Source: CACEUX01 sp964404235 (GTDB taxonomy: Bacteria; Fidelibacterota; Marinisomatia; Marinisomatales; UBA1611). From it: 30,425 bases of DNA. The stretch lies in NCBI GenBank assembly GCA_964404235.1, contig CAYOJL010000014.1, positions 1 to 30,425 on the forward strand. Direction: 5' to 3'. Shown here piece after piece: positions 23,849 to 30,425 of the stretch. Every line of letters begins with the position of its first letter. Within the stretch, counting starts at the first letter, position 1. The notes beneath the pieces are model-generated. The model was given only the letters and a program-made list of their open reading frames with translations. It searched no databases and was not told the origin of the DNA. The translations under genes were made by a program, and so were the position numbers.

Positions 23849-24351
23849 TAGTTAAATACCTCTCCAATAGTTAGACCACGTTTATTGGCGATAGAAACTG
23901 CATCCTTCAAACATAAAAGTGCATTCATTGTTGCATGAACTAAATTCATTTGATTTTTTGATCCTTGGCGCTTTGTTAAGATATTATGTATACCAACCTG
24001 TTCCATAACTGCTCTAACAGGTGCACCAGCGATGATTCCAGTTCCTGGGGCTGCAGGTTTAAGAAAAATACGACTTGCTCCATGCTTGCCAATAATTTTA
24101 TGGGGTATAGTCCCATTTATTACTGAAACTTTAACAATATTTCTTTTCGCAATTTCTTTTCCTTTTTGAATTGCTGAAATCACCTCATTGGCTTTTCCTA
24201 AACCTACTCCAATATGACCATTCCCATCTCCTACTACAACAAGAGCTGAAAACCTAAAACGCTTACCTCTTGAGGTAACCTTTGCTGTCCTATTTATTTT
24301 TACAACCGCTTCTTCTTTTAAATCAAGTTCAGCTGGATTTATAATACTCAA
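23848..24351 (-). CDS. rpsE: 30S ribosomal protein S5
   Basis: 167 residues, small-subunit protein at the mRNA entry channel, important for decoding fidelity. Motifs: VNRTAKV-like KINRTAKVTSRGKRFRFSAL, GDGNGHIGVGLGKANEVISAI and GTGIIAGAPVRAVMEQVGI. The start is TTG at 24351; no ATG exists in frame before the conserved core. An AGGAG site 8 bases upstream supports it. It follows rplR after 11 bases. Confidence 0.98.
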   Translation of the reverse strand: MSIINPAELDLKEEAVVKINRTAKVTSRGKRFRFSALVVVGDGNGHIGVGLGKANEVISAIQKGKEIAKRNIVKVSVINGTIPHKIIGKHGASRIFLKPAAPGTGIIAGAPVRAVMEQVGIHNILTKRQGSKNQMNLVHATMNALLCLKDAVSIANKRGLTIGEVFN

Positions 24352-24359
24352 ATCATATA

Positions 24360-24364
24360 CTCCT
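24360..24364 (-). promoter_or_regulatory. Ribosome binding site deciding the rpsE TTG start
   Basis: AGGAG on the minus strand, 8 bases before the TTG at 24351 and overlapping the rplR stop. The spacer contains ATG ATT TGA, a two-codon minimal frame whose stop overlaps the TTG (TTGA). Confidence 0.75.
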
Positions 24365-24734
24365 ATAATTCTAAGCCATTCTCACGTGCTGCTTCTGCAA
24401 ATACTTTAACTCTACCATGATAAGGATATCCATTCCGATCTAAAACAACTGGACCTATTTTTGCCTTTTTTGCCTTTGTTGCTAAAGCCTTACCTACCAT
24501 CACACTTATATCCGTCTTGTTTTTTGTTTTCTTTAGTTTATTTTGTAAATCTTTGTCTTTTGATGAAGCAGAAATTATAGTGTTACTATTTAAGTCATCT
24601 ATAATCTGAGCCTCAAAATGCCTCAAACTACGATAAATAACGAGTCTATAGCGGTTTGAGTGAGACATCGAAGTTTTTTTACTTCTATTACGCCTTCTTG
24701 CTTCTCTCCGTATTACTGAGCGATGTTGTGCCAT
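24363..24734 (-). CDS. rplR: 50S ribosomal protein L18
   Basis: 123 residues, a 5S rRNA-binding protein of the central protuberance. RYRLVIYRSLRHFEAQIIDD, VGKALATKAKKAKI and VVLDRNGYPYHGRVKVFAEAA are family motifs. It begins 3 bases after rplF with MAQHRSVIRREARRRNRSKK, a basic tail typical of L18. Confidence 0.98.
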   Translation of the reverse strand: MAQHRSVIRREARRRNRSKKTSMSHSNRYRLVIYRSLRHFEAQIIDDLNSNTIISASSKDKDLQNKLKKTKNKTDISVMVGKALATKAKKAKIGPVVLDRNGYPYHGRVKVFAEAARENGLEL

Positions 24735-24737
24735 TAA

Positions 24738-25277
24738 TTATTTTGCTCCTACTGTTTTGCCTTGCTTCGATCGTACATATTCGTCTTTATATCGTATCCC
24801 TTTACCTTTATAAGGTTCGGGGGGTCTGAAAGAACGAATTTTAGCAGCCACAGCACCTACTAATTGCTTATCAATACCATCTATTTTTACCTCTGTCCTA
24901 TTTGCAGTAACAGTTATACCTTCAGGGATATCAAAAATAATTTCATGGGAATATCCTAACTGCAATTGCAATCTTTGACCCTGCACTTGTGCTTGATATC
25001 CTACTCCAATAATCTGTAATTCTTTTGAAAATCCTTGAGTTACTCCAACAACCATATTGTTTATCATTTGGCGTGTTGTTCCATGAAGCGATTTTTGTTC
25101 GCGTTCATCTGATGAACGTTTGACTATCAAATTTCCATCTTCTTCCAATATTTCCATGCTACTGTGTGCATTAAACTCTAAATTACCTTTTTTCCCATTA
25201 ACCTTCACTAAGTTCCCATCTATATCAATATTGACATCATCTGGAATTTGGATTGGATTTTGTCCTATTCTTGACAT
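24738..25277 (-). CDS. rplF: 50S ribosomal protein L6
   Basis: 179 residues near the factor-binding site of the large subunit, made of two duplicated L6 folds. MSRIGQNPIQIPDDVNIDID, NMVVGVTQGFSKELQIIGVG and the C-terminal RPPEPYKGKGIRYKDEYVR are diagnostic. It starts 6 bases after rpsH. Confidence 0.98.
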   Translation of the reverse strand: MSRIGQNPIQIPDDVNIDIDGNLVKVNGKKGNLEFNAHSSMEILEEDGNLIVKRSSDEREQKSLHGTTRQMINNMVVGVTQGFSKELQIIGVGYQAQVQGQRLQLQLGYSHEIIFDIPEGITVTANRTEVKIDGIDKQLVGAVAAKIRSFRPPEPYKGKGIRYKDEYVRSKQGKTVGAK

Positions 25278-25283
25278 GATTCT

Positions 25284-25685
25284 TTAATAAACCTCACATA
25301 TTAACTCGCCACCAACACCAAGCTGATTCGCCTTTTTATTTGACAAAACACCTCTAGAAGTGGATAAGATAGAAACACCTAAACCATCAAGTACACGCGG
25401 GGCCTCGCCTGCTCCTACATAAACTCTAAGCCCAGGTCGACTAACACGCTTAATATCCTCAATAACAGGTTTACCATTGTAATCATATTTTAGAAACAGT
25501 CTAATACTTTCCTTACCTTTGTCATTGGATATGAAAAAGAAATCTTGAATAAATTTTTCTTCTTTGAGGACGAGTGAAATACGCTTTTTCATAATACTAC
25601 TGGGTACATCAACCCATCGTTTTTTTGCATTAAGTCCATTACGTATTCGTGTTAAAAAATCTGCTATGGGATCTGACATTGACAT
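25284..25685 (-). CDS. rpsH: 30S ribosomal protein S8
   Basis: 133 residues, a primary 16S rRNA-binding protein; in E. coli it also represses the spc operon. I chose the ATG at 25685 (MSMSDPIADFLTRIRNGLNA), which matches the family N-terminus and has TAGGA upstream, over a TTG at 25703 that would overlap rpsN. The C-terminal GVSILSTSRGVLSNKKANQL and GGELICEVY is the conserved RNA-binding end. Confidence 0.97.
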   Translation of the reverse strand: MSMSDPIADFLTRIRNGLNAKKRWVDVPSSIMKKRISLVLKEEKFIQDFFFISNDKGKESIRLFLKYDYNGKPVIEDIKRVSRPGLRVYVGAGEAPRVLDGLGVSILSTSRGVLSNKKANQLGVGGELICEVY

Positions 25686-25696
25686 TATATTTATTC

Positions 25697-25882
25697 CTAC
25701 CAACTAGCTTTTGTTATACCAGGGATTTCACCCTTTAGAGCCATTTCTCTAAAACATATTCTGCACAAACCAAAACGCCTTAAATACCCATGAGGTCTAC
25801 CACACTTAAAACATCGTTTTTTTTCTCTTGTCGAGAATTTCACTTTTCTTTTTGATTTTTGTATTTGTGATTTCTTAGCCAT
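25697..25882 (-). CDS. rpsN: 30S ribosomal protein S14, zinc-binding type Z
   Basis: A 61-residue short form of S14 with the zinc motif CFKC...CRIC (residues 24-27 and 40-43 approximately) and the C-terminal EIPGITKASW. The zinc form is typical of many non-proteobacterial lineages. It overlaps rplE by one base and is followed by rpsH after 11 bases. Confidence 0.98.
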   Translation of the reverse strand: MAKKSQIQKSKRKVKFSTREKKRCFKCGRPHGYLRRFGLCRICFREMALKGEIPGITKASW

Positions 25883-26517
25883 TATGCTGCCTCTTCAATA
25901 TCTTTATTAACTGGCTTTTCTCTAAGCGGCAAACCAAACATTTTTAGTAGTTCATACGCTTCATTATCAGTTTTTGCTGATGTTGTAATAGTAATATTCA
26001 TACCACGAATTGATTGAATTCTATCATAATCTATCTCAGTAAAGATAATCTGTTCTTTTACGCCAAAATTATAGTTACCTCTACCATCAAAAGATTTAAA
26101 TGAAAGTCCTCTGAAATCACGAGTTCTTGGTAATGCAATCGAAATCAGCCTTTCAAGAAATTCATACATTCGATTTGATCTAAGAGTAACTTTACATCCA
26201 ACTGGCCACCCTTTTCTAATTTTAAAATTTGAAATATCCTTCTTTGCTTTTGTAATAATTGGCTTTTGACCTGATATCAAAGTAATCTCTTCTACTGCGC
26301 TATCTAAATCTTTAGAATTATTTTTAGCATCACCAATTCCCATATTTAAGGAGATACTTTGAAGCCTAGGTACTTGCATTATATTTGAATAATTAAAAGT
26401 TTTCAACAAATTAGGAACAATTTCATTTCTATAGACCAATCTTAAAGTAGGAGCATATGCATCTATCGTTATTTTCGATGCTTTAGACGAGTTCGTTGAT
26501 TTTTTATTATTAGCCAT
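25882..26517 (-). CDS. rplE: 50S ribosomal protein L5 with extended termini
   Basis: 211 residues; the usual length is about 180. The core, from LRLVYRNEIVPNLLKTFNYS through MQVPRLQSISLNMGIGDA, KVTLRSNRMYEFLERLI and FTEIDYDRIQSIRGMNITI, is normal. L5 binds 5S rRNA and P-site tRNA. Extra residues are a low-complexity N-terminus (about 20 residues: NNKKSTNSSKASK) and a C-terminal tail of about ten (KPVNKDIEEAA). It starts 2 bases after rplX. Confidence 0.97.
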   Translation of the reverse strand: MANNKKSTNSSKASKITIDAYAPTLRLVYRNEIVPNLLKTFNYSNIMQVPRLQSISLNMGIGDAKNNSKDLDSAVEEITLISGQKPIITKAKKDISNFKIRKGWPVGCKVTLRSNRMYEFLERLISIALPRTRDFRGLSFKSFDGRGNYNFGVKEQIIFTEIDYDRIQSIRGMNITITTSAKTDNEAYELLKMFGLPLREKPVNKDIEEAA

Positions 26518-26519
26518 TA

Positions 26520-26828
26520 TTAAAAAGTTATTTCTTCATTTGTTTTTATTGATGTTCGCACTTTTGAGCCATCTTCTAAAATCTTATACCCAACCCTTGT
26601 AGCCTGCCCTCCATGTATGGACATTACATAAGATATGTGGATTGGAGCTTCCCTTTCAATAAATCCTCCAGATGGGTTTTCTTGTGAAGGTCTCGTAGCA
26701 CGTTTTCGAAAGTTTATACCTTCTACAATTACACGTTGTTTTTTTGGAAAAACATATAATACCTTGCCTTCCATATCTTTATGGTTCCCATTTATAACTT
26801 TAACCATCATTCCTTTTTTAATATGCAT
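26520..26828 (-). CDS. rplX: 50S ribosomal protein L24
   Basis: 102 residues, an early-assembly protein near the tunnel exit. KKGMMVKVINGNHKDMEGKV is the KOW motif, and PSGGFIEREAPIHISYVM is the family signature. The gene starts one base after rplN. Confidence 0.98.
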   Translation of the reverse strand: MHIKKGMMVKVINGNHKDMEGKVLYVFPKKQRVIVEGINFRKRATRPSQENPSGGFIEREAPIHISYVMSIHGGQATRVGYKILEDGSKVRTSIKTNEEITF

Positions 26829-26829
26829 A

Positions 26830-27198
26830 CTAAATTACCTCTGGCGCCATGGAAACTATTCTCATAAATCCACTATCACGTAATTCGCGAGCAACTGGTC
26901 CAAAAATACGAGTTCCTCGGGGTTCACCTGCACTATTCAATAGAACAGCCGCATTTTCATCAAAACGTATTCTACTACCATCTTTACGGTTAACTTCTTT
27001 TTTTGTTCTAACTACAACTGCACGATGTACCTCTCCCTTTTTTACCATACCTCCAGGTAGAGCTTTTTTAACTGTGATAACAATCTGATCTCCAATACTC
27101 GCATATTTTCTTTTTGATCCTCCTAACACCTTAAAACACAAGATTTCTTTTGCTCCGGTATTATCAGCGACTTTTAATCTGGTTTCCTGTTGAATCAC
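26830..27198 (-). CDS. rplN: 50S ribosomal protein L14
   Basis: 122 residues, the expected length. Motifs: MIQQETRLKVADNTGAKEIL, GDQIVITVKKALPGGMVKKG and FGPVARELRDSGFMRIVSMA. It lies at the subunit interface. The start is GTG at 27198, with AGG about 8 bases upstream. The family N-terminus begins exactly there, so the GTG is secure. Confidence 0.98.
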   Translation of the reverse strand: MIQQETRLKVADNTGAKEILCFKVLGGSKRKYASIGDQIVITVKKALPGGMVKKGEVHRAVVVRTKKEVNRKDGSRIRFDENAAVLLNSAGEPRGTRIFGPVARELRDSGFMRIVSMAPEVI

Positions 27199-27202
27199 TT
27201 AA

Positions 27203-27469
27203 TTAACCTAATTTTACTGATTCACGAATAATTTGACTTACTTGCCAGCATTTACGTTTACTTATTGGTCGAATGGATGATATTTTAACAATATCACCAT
27301 CCTTAGGAACTATAGAAGCAACATGTGCTAGGTAACTTTTATAGCGCTTTACTCTTTTATGGTAAACTGGGTGTGATATTTCTCGAACTACACGCACATT
27401 AACGGTTTTATCCATTTTTGTGCTAATGACCTGACCAACAAGAGATTGTCTTTTCCTTTCTTTACTCAC
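27203..27469 (-). CDS. rpsQ: 30S ribosomal protein S17
   Basis: 88 residues, OB-fold 16S rRNA-binding protein. RQSLVGQVISTKMDKTVNVR, HPVYHKRVKRYKSYLAH and ISSIRPISKRKCWQVSQII are family motifs. The start is GTG at 27469, forming a four-base GTGA overlap with the rpmC stop, so translation is probably coupled. Confidence 0.98.
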   Translation of the reverse strand: MSKERKRQSLVGQVISTKMDKTVNVRVVREISHPVYHKRVKRYKSYLAHVASIVPKDGDIVKISSIRPISKRKCWQVSQIIRESVKLG

Positions 27470-27684
27470 TCTTTGACACCCCCCTCTTTCCTTATTTCGA
27501 GCCTAAATTCATTTAGCACTGTCTTAATCTGTGCAATTTCCTTTTTCGTTTTAGATATCATTGTACCATCTTCTAACTGTTGAAGTGCTTTTTGAAATTT
27601 AAGATTTTGTAAAGCTTCAAGATTATCATTTAGTTTAGTTTCTAATTCTAATTTATTCATTTCCTTAAGTTCTGCAGATTTCAT
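27466..27684 (-). CDS. rpmC: 50S ribosomal protein L29
   Basis: A 72-residue helical-hairpin protein near the tunnel exit. MKSAELKEMNKLELETKLND and LQNLKFQKALQQLED match the family. It overlaps rplP by one base and rpsQ by four. Confidence 0.97.
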   Translation of the reverse strand: MKSAELKEMNKLELETKLNDNLEALQNLKFQKALQQLEDGTMISKTKKEIAQIKTVLNEFRLEIRKEGGVKE

Positions 27685-28097
27685 CAGAATACCCTCCTAA
27701 CCACAACTTTAGTCTTCATAGGTAATTTATGCCCTGCATCTCTAAATGCCTGATTAGCTTCTTCTCTTGAAACACCATCAATTTCAAATAAAATCCTCCC
27801 AGGCTTAACTACAGCAACCCAATGATCCAAAGCACCTTTACCTTTTCCCATTCTTGTCTCAGCAGGACGAGCAGTTATAGGTTTATCAGGAAATATCCTA
27901 ATCCACATCTTACCAATTTTACGCACTACTCGTGATATAACAATCCTAGATGCTTCTATCTGACGGGCTGTAATCCAGCCAGGCTCCACAGCTTTTAAAC
28001 CATAACTACCAAAAGCTACATGATTTCCACGCATTGCCATACCACGCCTGTTTCCGCGATGCACTCTTCTGAATTTTACTTTTTTAGGTTCTAACAT
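27684..28097 (-). CDS. rplP: 50S ribosomal protein L16
   Basis: 137 residues, needed for A-site tRNA positioning. VKFRRVHRGNRRGMAMRGNH, GKMWIRIFPDKPITARPAET and RMGKGKGALDHWVAVVKPGR are diagnostic. It follows rpsC after 12 bases. Confidence 0.98.
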   Translation of the reverse strand: MLEPKKVKFRRVHRGNRRGMAMRGNHVAFGSYGLKAVEPGWITARQIEASRIVISRVVRKIGKMWIRIFPDKPITARPAETRMGKGKGALDHWVAVVKPGRILFEIDGVSREEANQAFRDAGHKLPMKTKVVVRRVF

Positions 28098-28109
28098 ATA
28101 GTATAATCC

Positions 28110-28742
28110 TTAACGAGTAAATTGCCCATTACAAATCCAAACTTTAATCCCTATGACACCATATTGCGTGTGCGCTTCTGTTAATGCATAATCAATATCT
28201 GCACGAAGAGTATGCAACGGCACACTCCCATCAGAGAATTTTTCACTTCTAGCAATCTCAACACCACCAAGTCTTCCAGCAACATTAATTCTAATTCCTT
28301 CAGCACCCATTCTCATTGTAGATTGAATTGTCTTATTCACTACACGTCGATAAGAAATTTTCTTTTTTAATTGATGGGCAATATTAGCTCCAACTAGAGC
28401 GGCGTCAAGTTCTGGTCTTTTTACTTCTGAAATATTGATCTGAGCATCTTTTTTACCAGTTAATTGACGCAATTCTTTTTTCAACCTATTTACTTCTTCA
28501 CCACCACGACCAATGACGATGCCAGGTCGCGCTGTAAATATCGTGACAGTAACCTTTTTTGAAGAGCGTGCAATTTCTACCTTTGATATACCAGCATTTG
28601 GTAAACGATGTGCAATGTATTTTCTAACTCTAACATCTTCTTCTAAATCATTAGAAAAATTATTTTTTGGTGCAAACCAATTAGAATTCCATTTCTTACT
28701 TACGCTTAATCGATATCCAACAGGATGTGTTTTTTGGCCCAA
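28110..28742 (-). CDS. rpsC: 30S ribosomal protein S3
   Basis: 210 residues, mRNA-entry protein of the small-subunit head. The KH domain loop is seen as TARPGIVIGRGGEEVNRLKK; the N-terminus GQKTHPVGYRLSVSKKWNSN and the C-terminal YGVIGIKVWI are typical. The start is TTG at 28742, with AAGGAG 5 bases upstream, and it matches the family N-terminus exactly. Confidence 0.98.
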   Translation of the reverse strand: MGQKTHPVGYRLSVSKKWNSNWFAPKNNFSNDLEEDVRVRKYIAHRLPNAGISKVEIARSSKKVTVTIFTARPGIVIGRGGEEVNRLKKELRQLTGKKDAQINISEVKRPELDAALVGANIAHQLKKKISYRRVVNKTIQSTMRMGAEGIRINVAGRLGGVEIARSEKFSDGSVPLHTLRADIDYALTEAHTQYGVIGIKVWICNGQFTR

Positions 28743-28747
28743 CCTAT

Positions 28748-28753
28748 CTCCTT
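28748..28753 (-). promoter_or_regulatory. Ribosome binding site deciding the rpsC TTG start
   Basis: AAGGAG on the minus strand, 5 bases before TTG at 28742, overlapping the last base of the rplV stop codon. It is among the strongest sites in the window and compensates for the weak start codon. Confidence 0.85.
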
Positions 28754-29097
28754 TATTTCTCGTCAGTAATAATAATTGTTAAATGGCTAGTAGGTCTACG
28801 TAATCGAGATGCACGCCCCATAGAAGCGGCTCTAAATCGTTTCATTACAGGACCACCATTTACAAATGCTTCTTTAATTCCCAATACCTCCGGATCAATA
28901 TTCAAATCTTCATTTTGATTCATTAAATTTGAAACCGCAGACCTAAGAGTCTTTTCAATAACTTTAGCAGCTTTCTCAGGAGAAAAATGTAAGTGATTCA
29001 ATGCCTCACCAACCTTAAGATCTCTTACACTATCTAAAGTTTTACGTACCTTATAGGGTGATTGACGAATGTATCTTGTAATTGCTCTAGATTCCAT
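28753..29097 (-). CDS. rplV: 50S ribosomal protein L22
   Basis: 114 residues; its beta-hairpin lines the peptide exit tunnel. I chose the ATG at 29097 (MESRAITRYIRQSPYKVRKT), the family N-terminus, over an upstream frame extension that would run through rpsS. KVGEALNHLHFSPEKAAKVI and MKRFRAASMGRASRLRRPTS are diagnostic. It begins 4 bases after rpsS. Confidence 0.97.
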   Translation of the reverse strand: MESRAITRYIRQSPYKVRKTLDSVRDLKVGEALNHLHFSPEKAAKVIEKTLRSAVSNLMNQNEDLNIDPEVLGIKEAFVNGGPVMKRFRAASMGRASRLRRPTSHLTIIITDEK

Positions 29098-29101
29098 CGT
29101 C

Positions 29102-29368
29102 CTATTTCCTATCCCCAGAATGCATTCTAAATGTTCTGGTTGGTGAAAATTCGCCCAATTTATGTCCAACCATATTCTCATAAATAAATACTGGAATAAA
29201 TTTATTGCCATTGTGCACAGCAAGAGTATGTCCTACTAACTCTGGTGTGATCATAGATCTTCTTGACCAAGTTTTTATTACTTGTTTCTTTCCAGATTCA
29301 TTCATTTTTTCAACTTTTTTCAAAAGTTTTTCATCAACAAATGGACCTTTTTTAAGAGAACGAGCCAT
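29102..29368 (-). CDS. rpsS: 30S ribosomal protein S19
   Basis: 88 residues, head protein near the A site. MARSLKKGPFVDEKLLKKVE, TWSRRSMITPELVGHTLAVH and GHKLGEFSPTRTFRMHSGD are diagnostic. Its start overlaps the rplB stop by one base. Confidence 0.98.
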   Translation of the reverse strand: MARSLKKGPFVDEKLLKKVEKMNESGKKQVIKTWSRRSMITPELVGHTLAVHNGNKFIPVFIYENMVGHKLGEFSPTRTFRMHSGDRK

Positions 29369-30195
29369 TATTTAGTCCTACGGTTAATAATCATTGCATT
29401 TGACTTCTTATTCTTTTTTCGGGTTTTATAACCTTTTGTTGGCTTCCCCCATGGTGTAGTTGGATGACGTCCACCAGAAGATTTTCCTTCTCCACCACCC
29501 ATAGGGTGATCAACTGGATTCATAGCAACACCTCTTACTTTTGGTCTGCGTCCCAGCCATCTTGTACGCCCAGCCTTACCAGAAACAATTTGTTCATGAG
29601 ATCTATTTCCTACTTGGCCAATGGTCGCCAGACATTTTTCACTTACCATACGAATTTCACTTGACGGTAGCTTTAATGTACATAAACCACCATCATGAGC
29701 CATAACTTGTGCAGCCGCACCTGCAGACCTTACCATCTGCCCACCTTTACCTGGAACAAGTTCTATATTATGGACAAATAATCCGGCTGGTATGTTCTTT
29801 AAAGCTAAACAATTGCCAACTTTAAGTGGTGCGTTTTCACCTGAGATCACTGGGTCATCAACCTTTAAACCAACAGGACTAAGAATATACCTCTTATCAC
29901 CATCAGCATAATTAATTAATGATATATTTGCTGATCGATTCGGATCATATTCCACTGTCATAACCCTTCCAGGAATATCAAATTTATCTCGCTTGAAATC
30001 AATTATTCTATATCTCCGTTTGTGTCCACCACCTCTACGTCTTATTGTAATTCTACCAGTATTATTTCTACCACCACTTTTTCTAAGAGCTTTTGTTAAA
30101 CTCTTTTCAGGTGTCCTTGAGGTTAACTCGGAAAAATCAGAACGTGAAGCAAACCTAGATCCTGGTGTCACAGATTTTAATTGTTTAATACCCAT
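29368..30195 (-). CDS. rplB: 50S ribosomal protein L2
   Basis: 275 residues, a primary 23S rRNA-binding protein required for subunit joining and peptidyl-transferase activity. RIDFKRDKFDIPGRVMTVEY, VPGKGGQMVRSAGAAAQVMA and AMNPVDHPMGGGEGKSSGGR, with the conserved histidine, identify it. It starts 2 bases after rplW. Confidence 0.99.
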   Translation of the reverse strand: MGIKQLKSVTPGSRFASRSDFSELTSRTPEKSLTKALRKSGGRNNTGRITIRRRGGGHKRRYRIIDFKRDKFDIPGRVMTVEYDPNRSANISLINYADGDKRYILSPVGLKVDDPVISGENAPLKVGNCLALKNIPAGLFVHNIELVPGKGGQMVRSAGAAAQVMAHDGGLCTLKLPSSEIRMVSEKCLATIGQVGNRSHEQIVSGKAGRTRWLGRRPKVRGVAMNPVDHPMGGGEGKSSGGRHPTTPWGKPTKGYKTRKKNKKSNAMIINRRTK

Positions 30196-30197
30196 AG

Positions 30198-30425
30198 TTA
30201 ATTCACTGTTTCTCCACGCATTAGATCAATATCAGAGTCTGAATCAAGCGTAATTATTGCTTTTTTGTAATCAGATCGCTTTCCACTTGTTCGAATAGTC
30301 CGACCACCACTACGCACAGTCATCTGCTTATGCTTACACGATTGATTTATGGTTGCAACTTTAACCACTTTTACATCAAACTTTATCTCAATAGCTTTTT
30401 TTATTTCTATTTTATTTGCATCCTT
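30198..30425 (-). CDS. rplW: 50S ribosomal protein L23, N-terminus beyond window
   Basis: The last 75 codons of L23 plus stop; the gene enters from the right edge. NKIEIKKAIEIKFDVKVVKV followed by VATINQSCKHK and a basic loop ending in SDYKKAIITL matches the L23 fold, a docking site for trigger factor and SRP at the exit tunnel. Its place before rplB confirms the S10 operon order. Confidence 0.95.
   Translation of the reverse strand, partial: KDANKIEIKKAIEIKFDVKVVKVATINQSCKHKQMTVRSGGRTIRTSGKRSDYKKAIITLDSDSDIDLMRGETVN

Noticed and set aside
25686..25703. A TTG start for S8 at 25703.
   Set aside because: It would overlap the rpsN stop and add six residues not found in the family; the ATG at 25685 has a better ribosome site.
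28753..29223. A longer L22 frame starting at 29223.
   Set aside because: The first 42 residues are the rpsS gene read in another frame; the L22 family N-terminus starts at 29097.
1..30425. tRNA, rRNA, CRISPR array, transposon or phage attachment site.
   Set aside because: Intergenic spaces are short; no cloverleaf-like element, spaced direct repeats, transposase or integrase was found by eye.

Overview
The window is one end of a long ribosomal-protein operon followed by accessory gene groups, almost all on the minus strand. It looks like an AT-rich free-living bacterium of the Fibrobacterota-Chlorobiota-Bacteroidota (FCB) superphylum. The evidence is the order secY-map-infA-rpmJ with no adk between secY and map, the secreted FnIII/caspase-fold proteins next to an LPP20-type lipoprotein, and the fused phytol-kinase/DUF92 protein. 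A Marinimicrobia (SAR406)-like member is my best guess, but the sequence alone does not prove it. No rRNA, tRNA, CRISPR array, insertion sequence or integrase was seen, and no stretch over 300 bases lacks a gene.

Layout, right to left along the minus strand. (1) 30425-17992: a continuous S10-spc-alpha superoperon, rplW(partial)-rplB-rpsS-rplV-rpsC-rplP-rpmC-rpsQ-rplN-rplX-rplE-rpsN-rpsH-rplF-rplR-rpsE-rpmD-rplO-secY-map-infA-rpmJ-rpsM-rpsK-rpsD-rpoA-rplQ. Genes are separated by a few bases or overlap. Several use TTG or GTG starts. (2) A strong intrinsic terminator at 17911-17943 follows rplQ, but it lies inside the signal-peptide codons of the next gene, a family-10-like glycosyl hydrolase. 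That gene leads into hutU and hutI, two of the histidine-degradation enzymes, then a small putative lipoprotein and a DUF350 membrane protein. (3) A perfect 34-bp palindrome at 13151-13184 serves as a shared terminator facing a two-gene plus-strand operon (11191-13154): a fused isoprenoid-alcohol kinase/DUF92 membrane protein and free-methionine-R-sulfoxide reductase. (4) A DUF3228 gene is divergent from that operon.

(5) 10464-762 is the most unusual part: four tightly spaced genes that look like one operon for the cell envelope. Two large secreted paralogues (1598 and 991 residues) share the same plan: a CnaB-like domain, FnIII domains in alternating A-B pairs, a CARDB-like region and a C-terminal caspase fold. 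Both have lost the catalytic His and Cys at the expected positions. They are followed by an LPP20-type lipoprotein and a membrane-anchored PKD protein. I infer an extracytoplasmic scaffold or sensing complex built on pseudo-caspases. (6) A ROK-family sugar kinase runs off the left edge.
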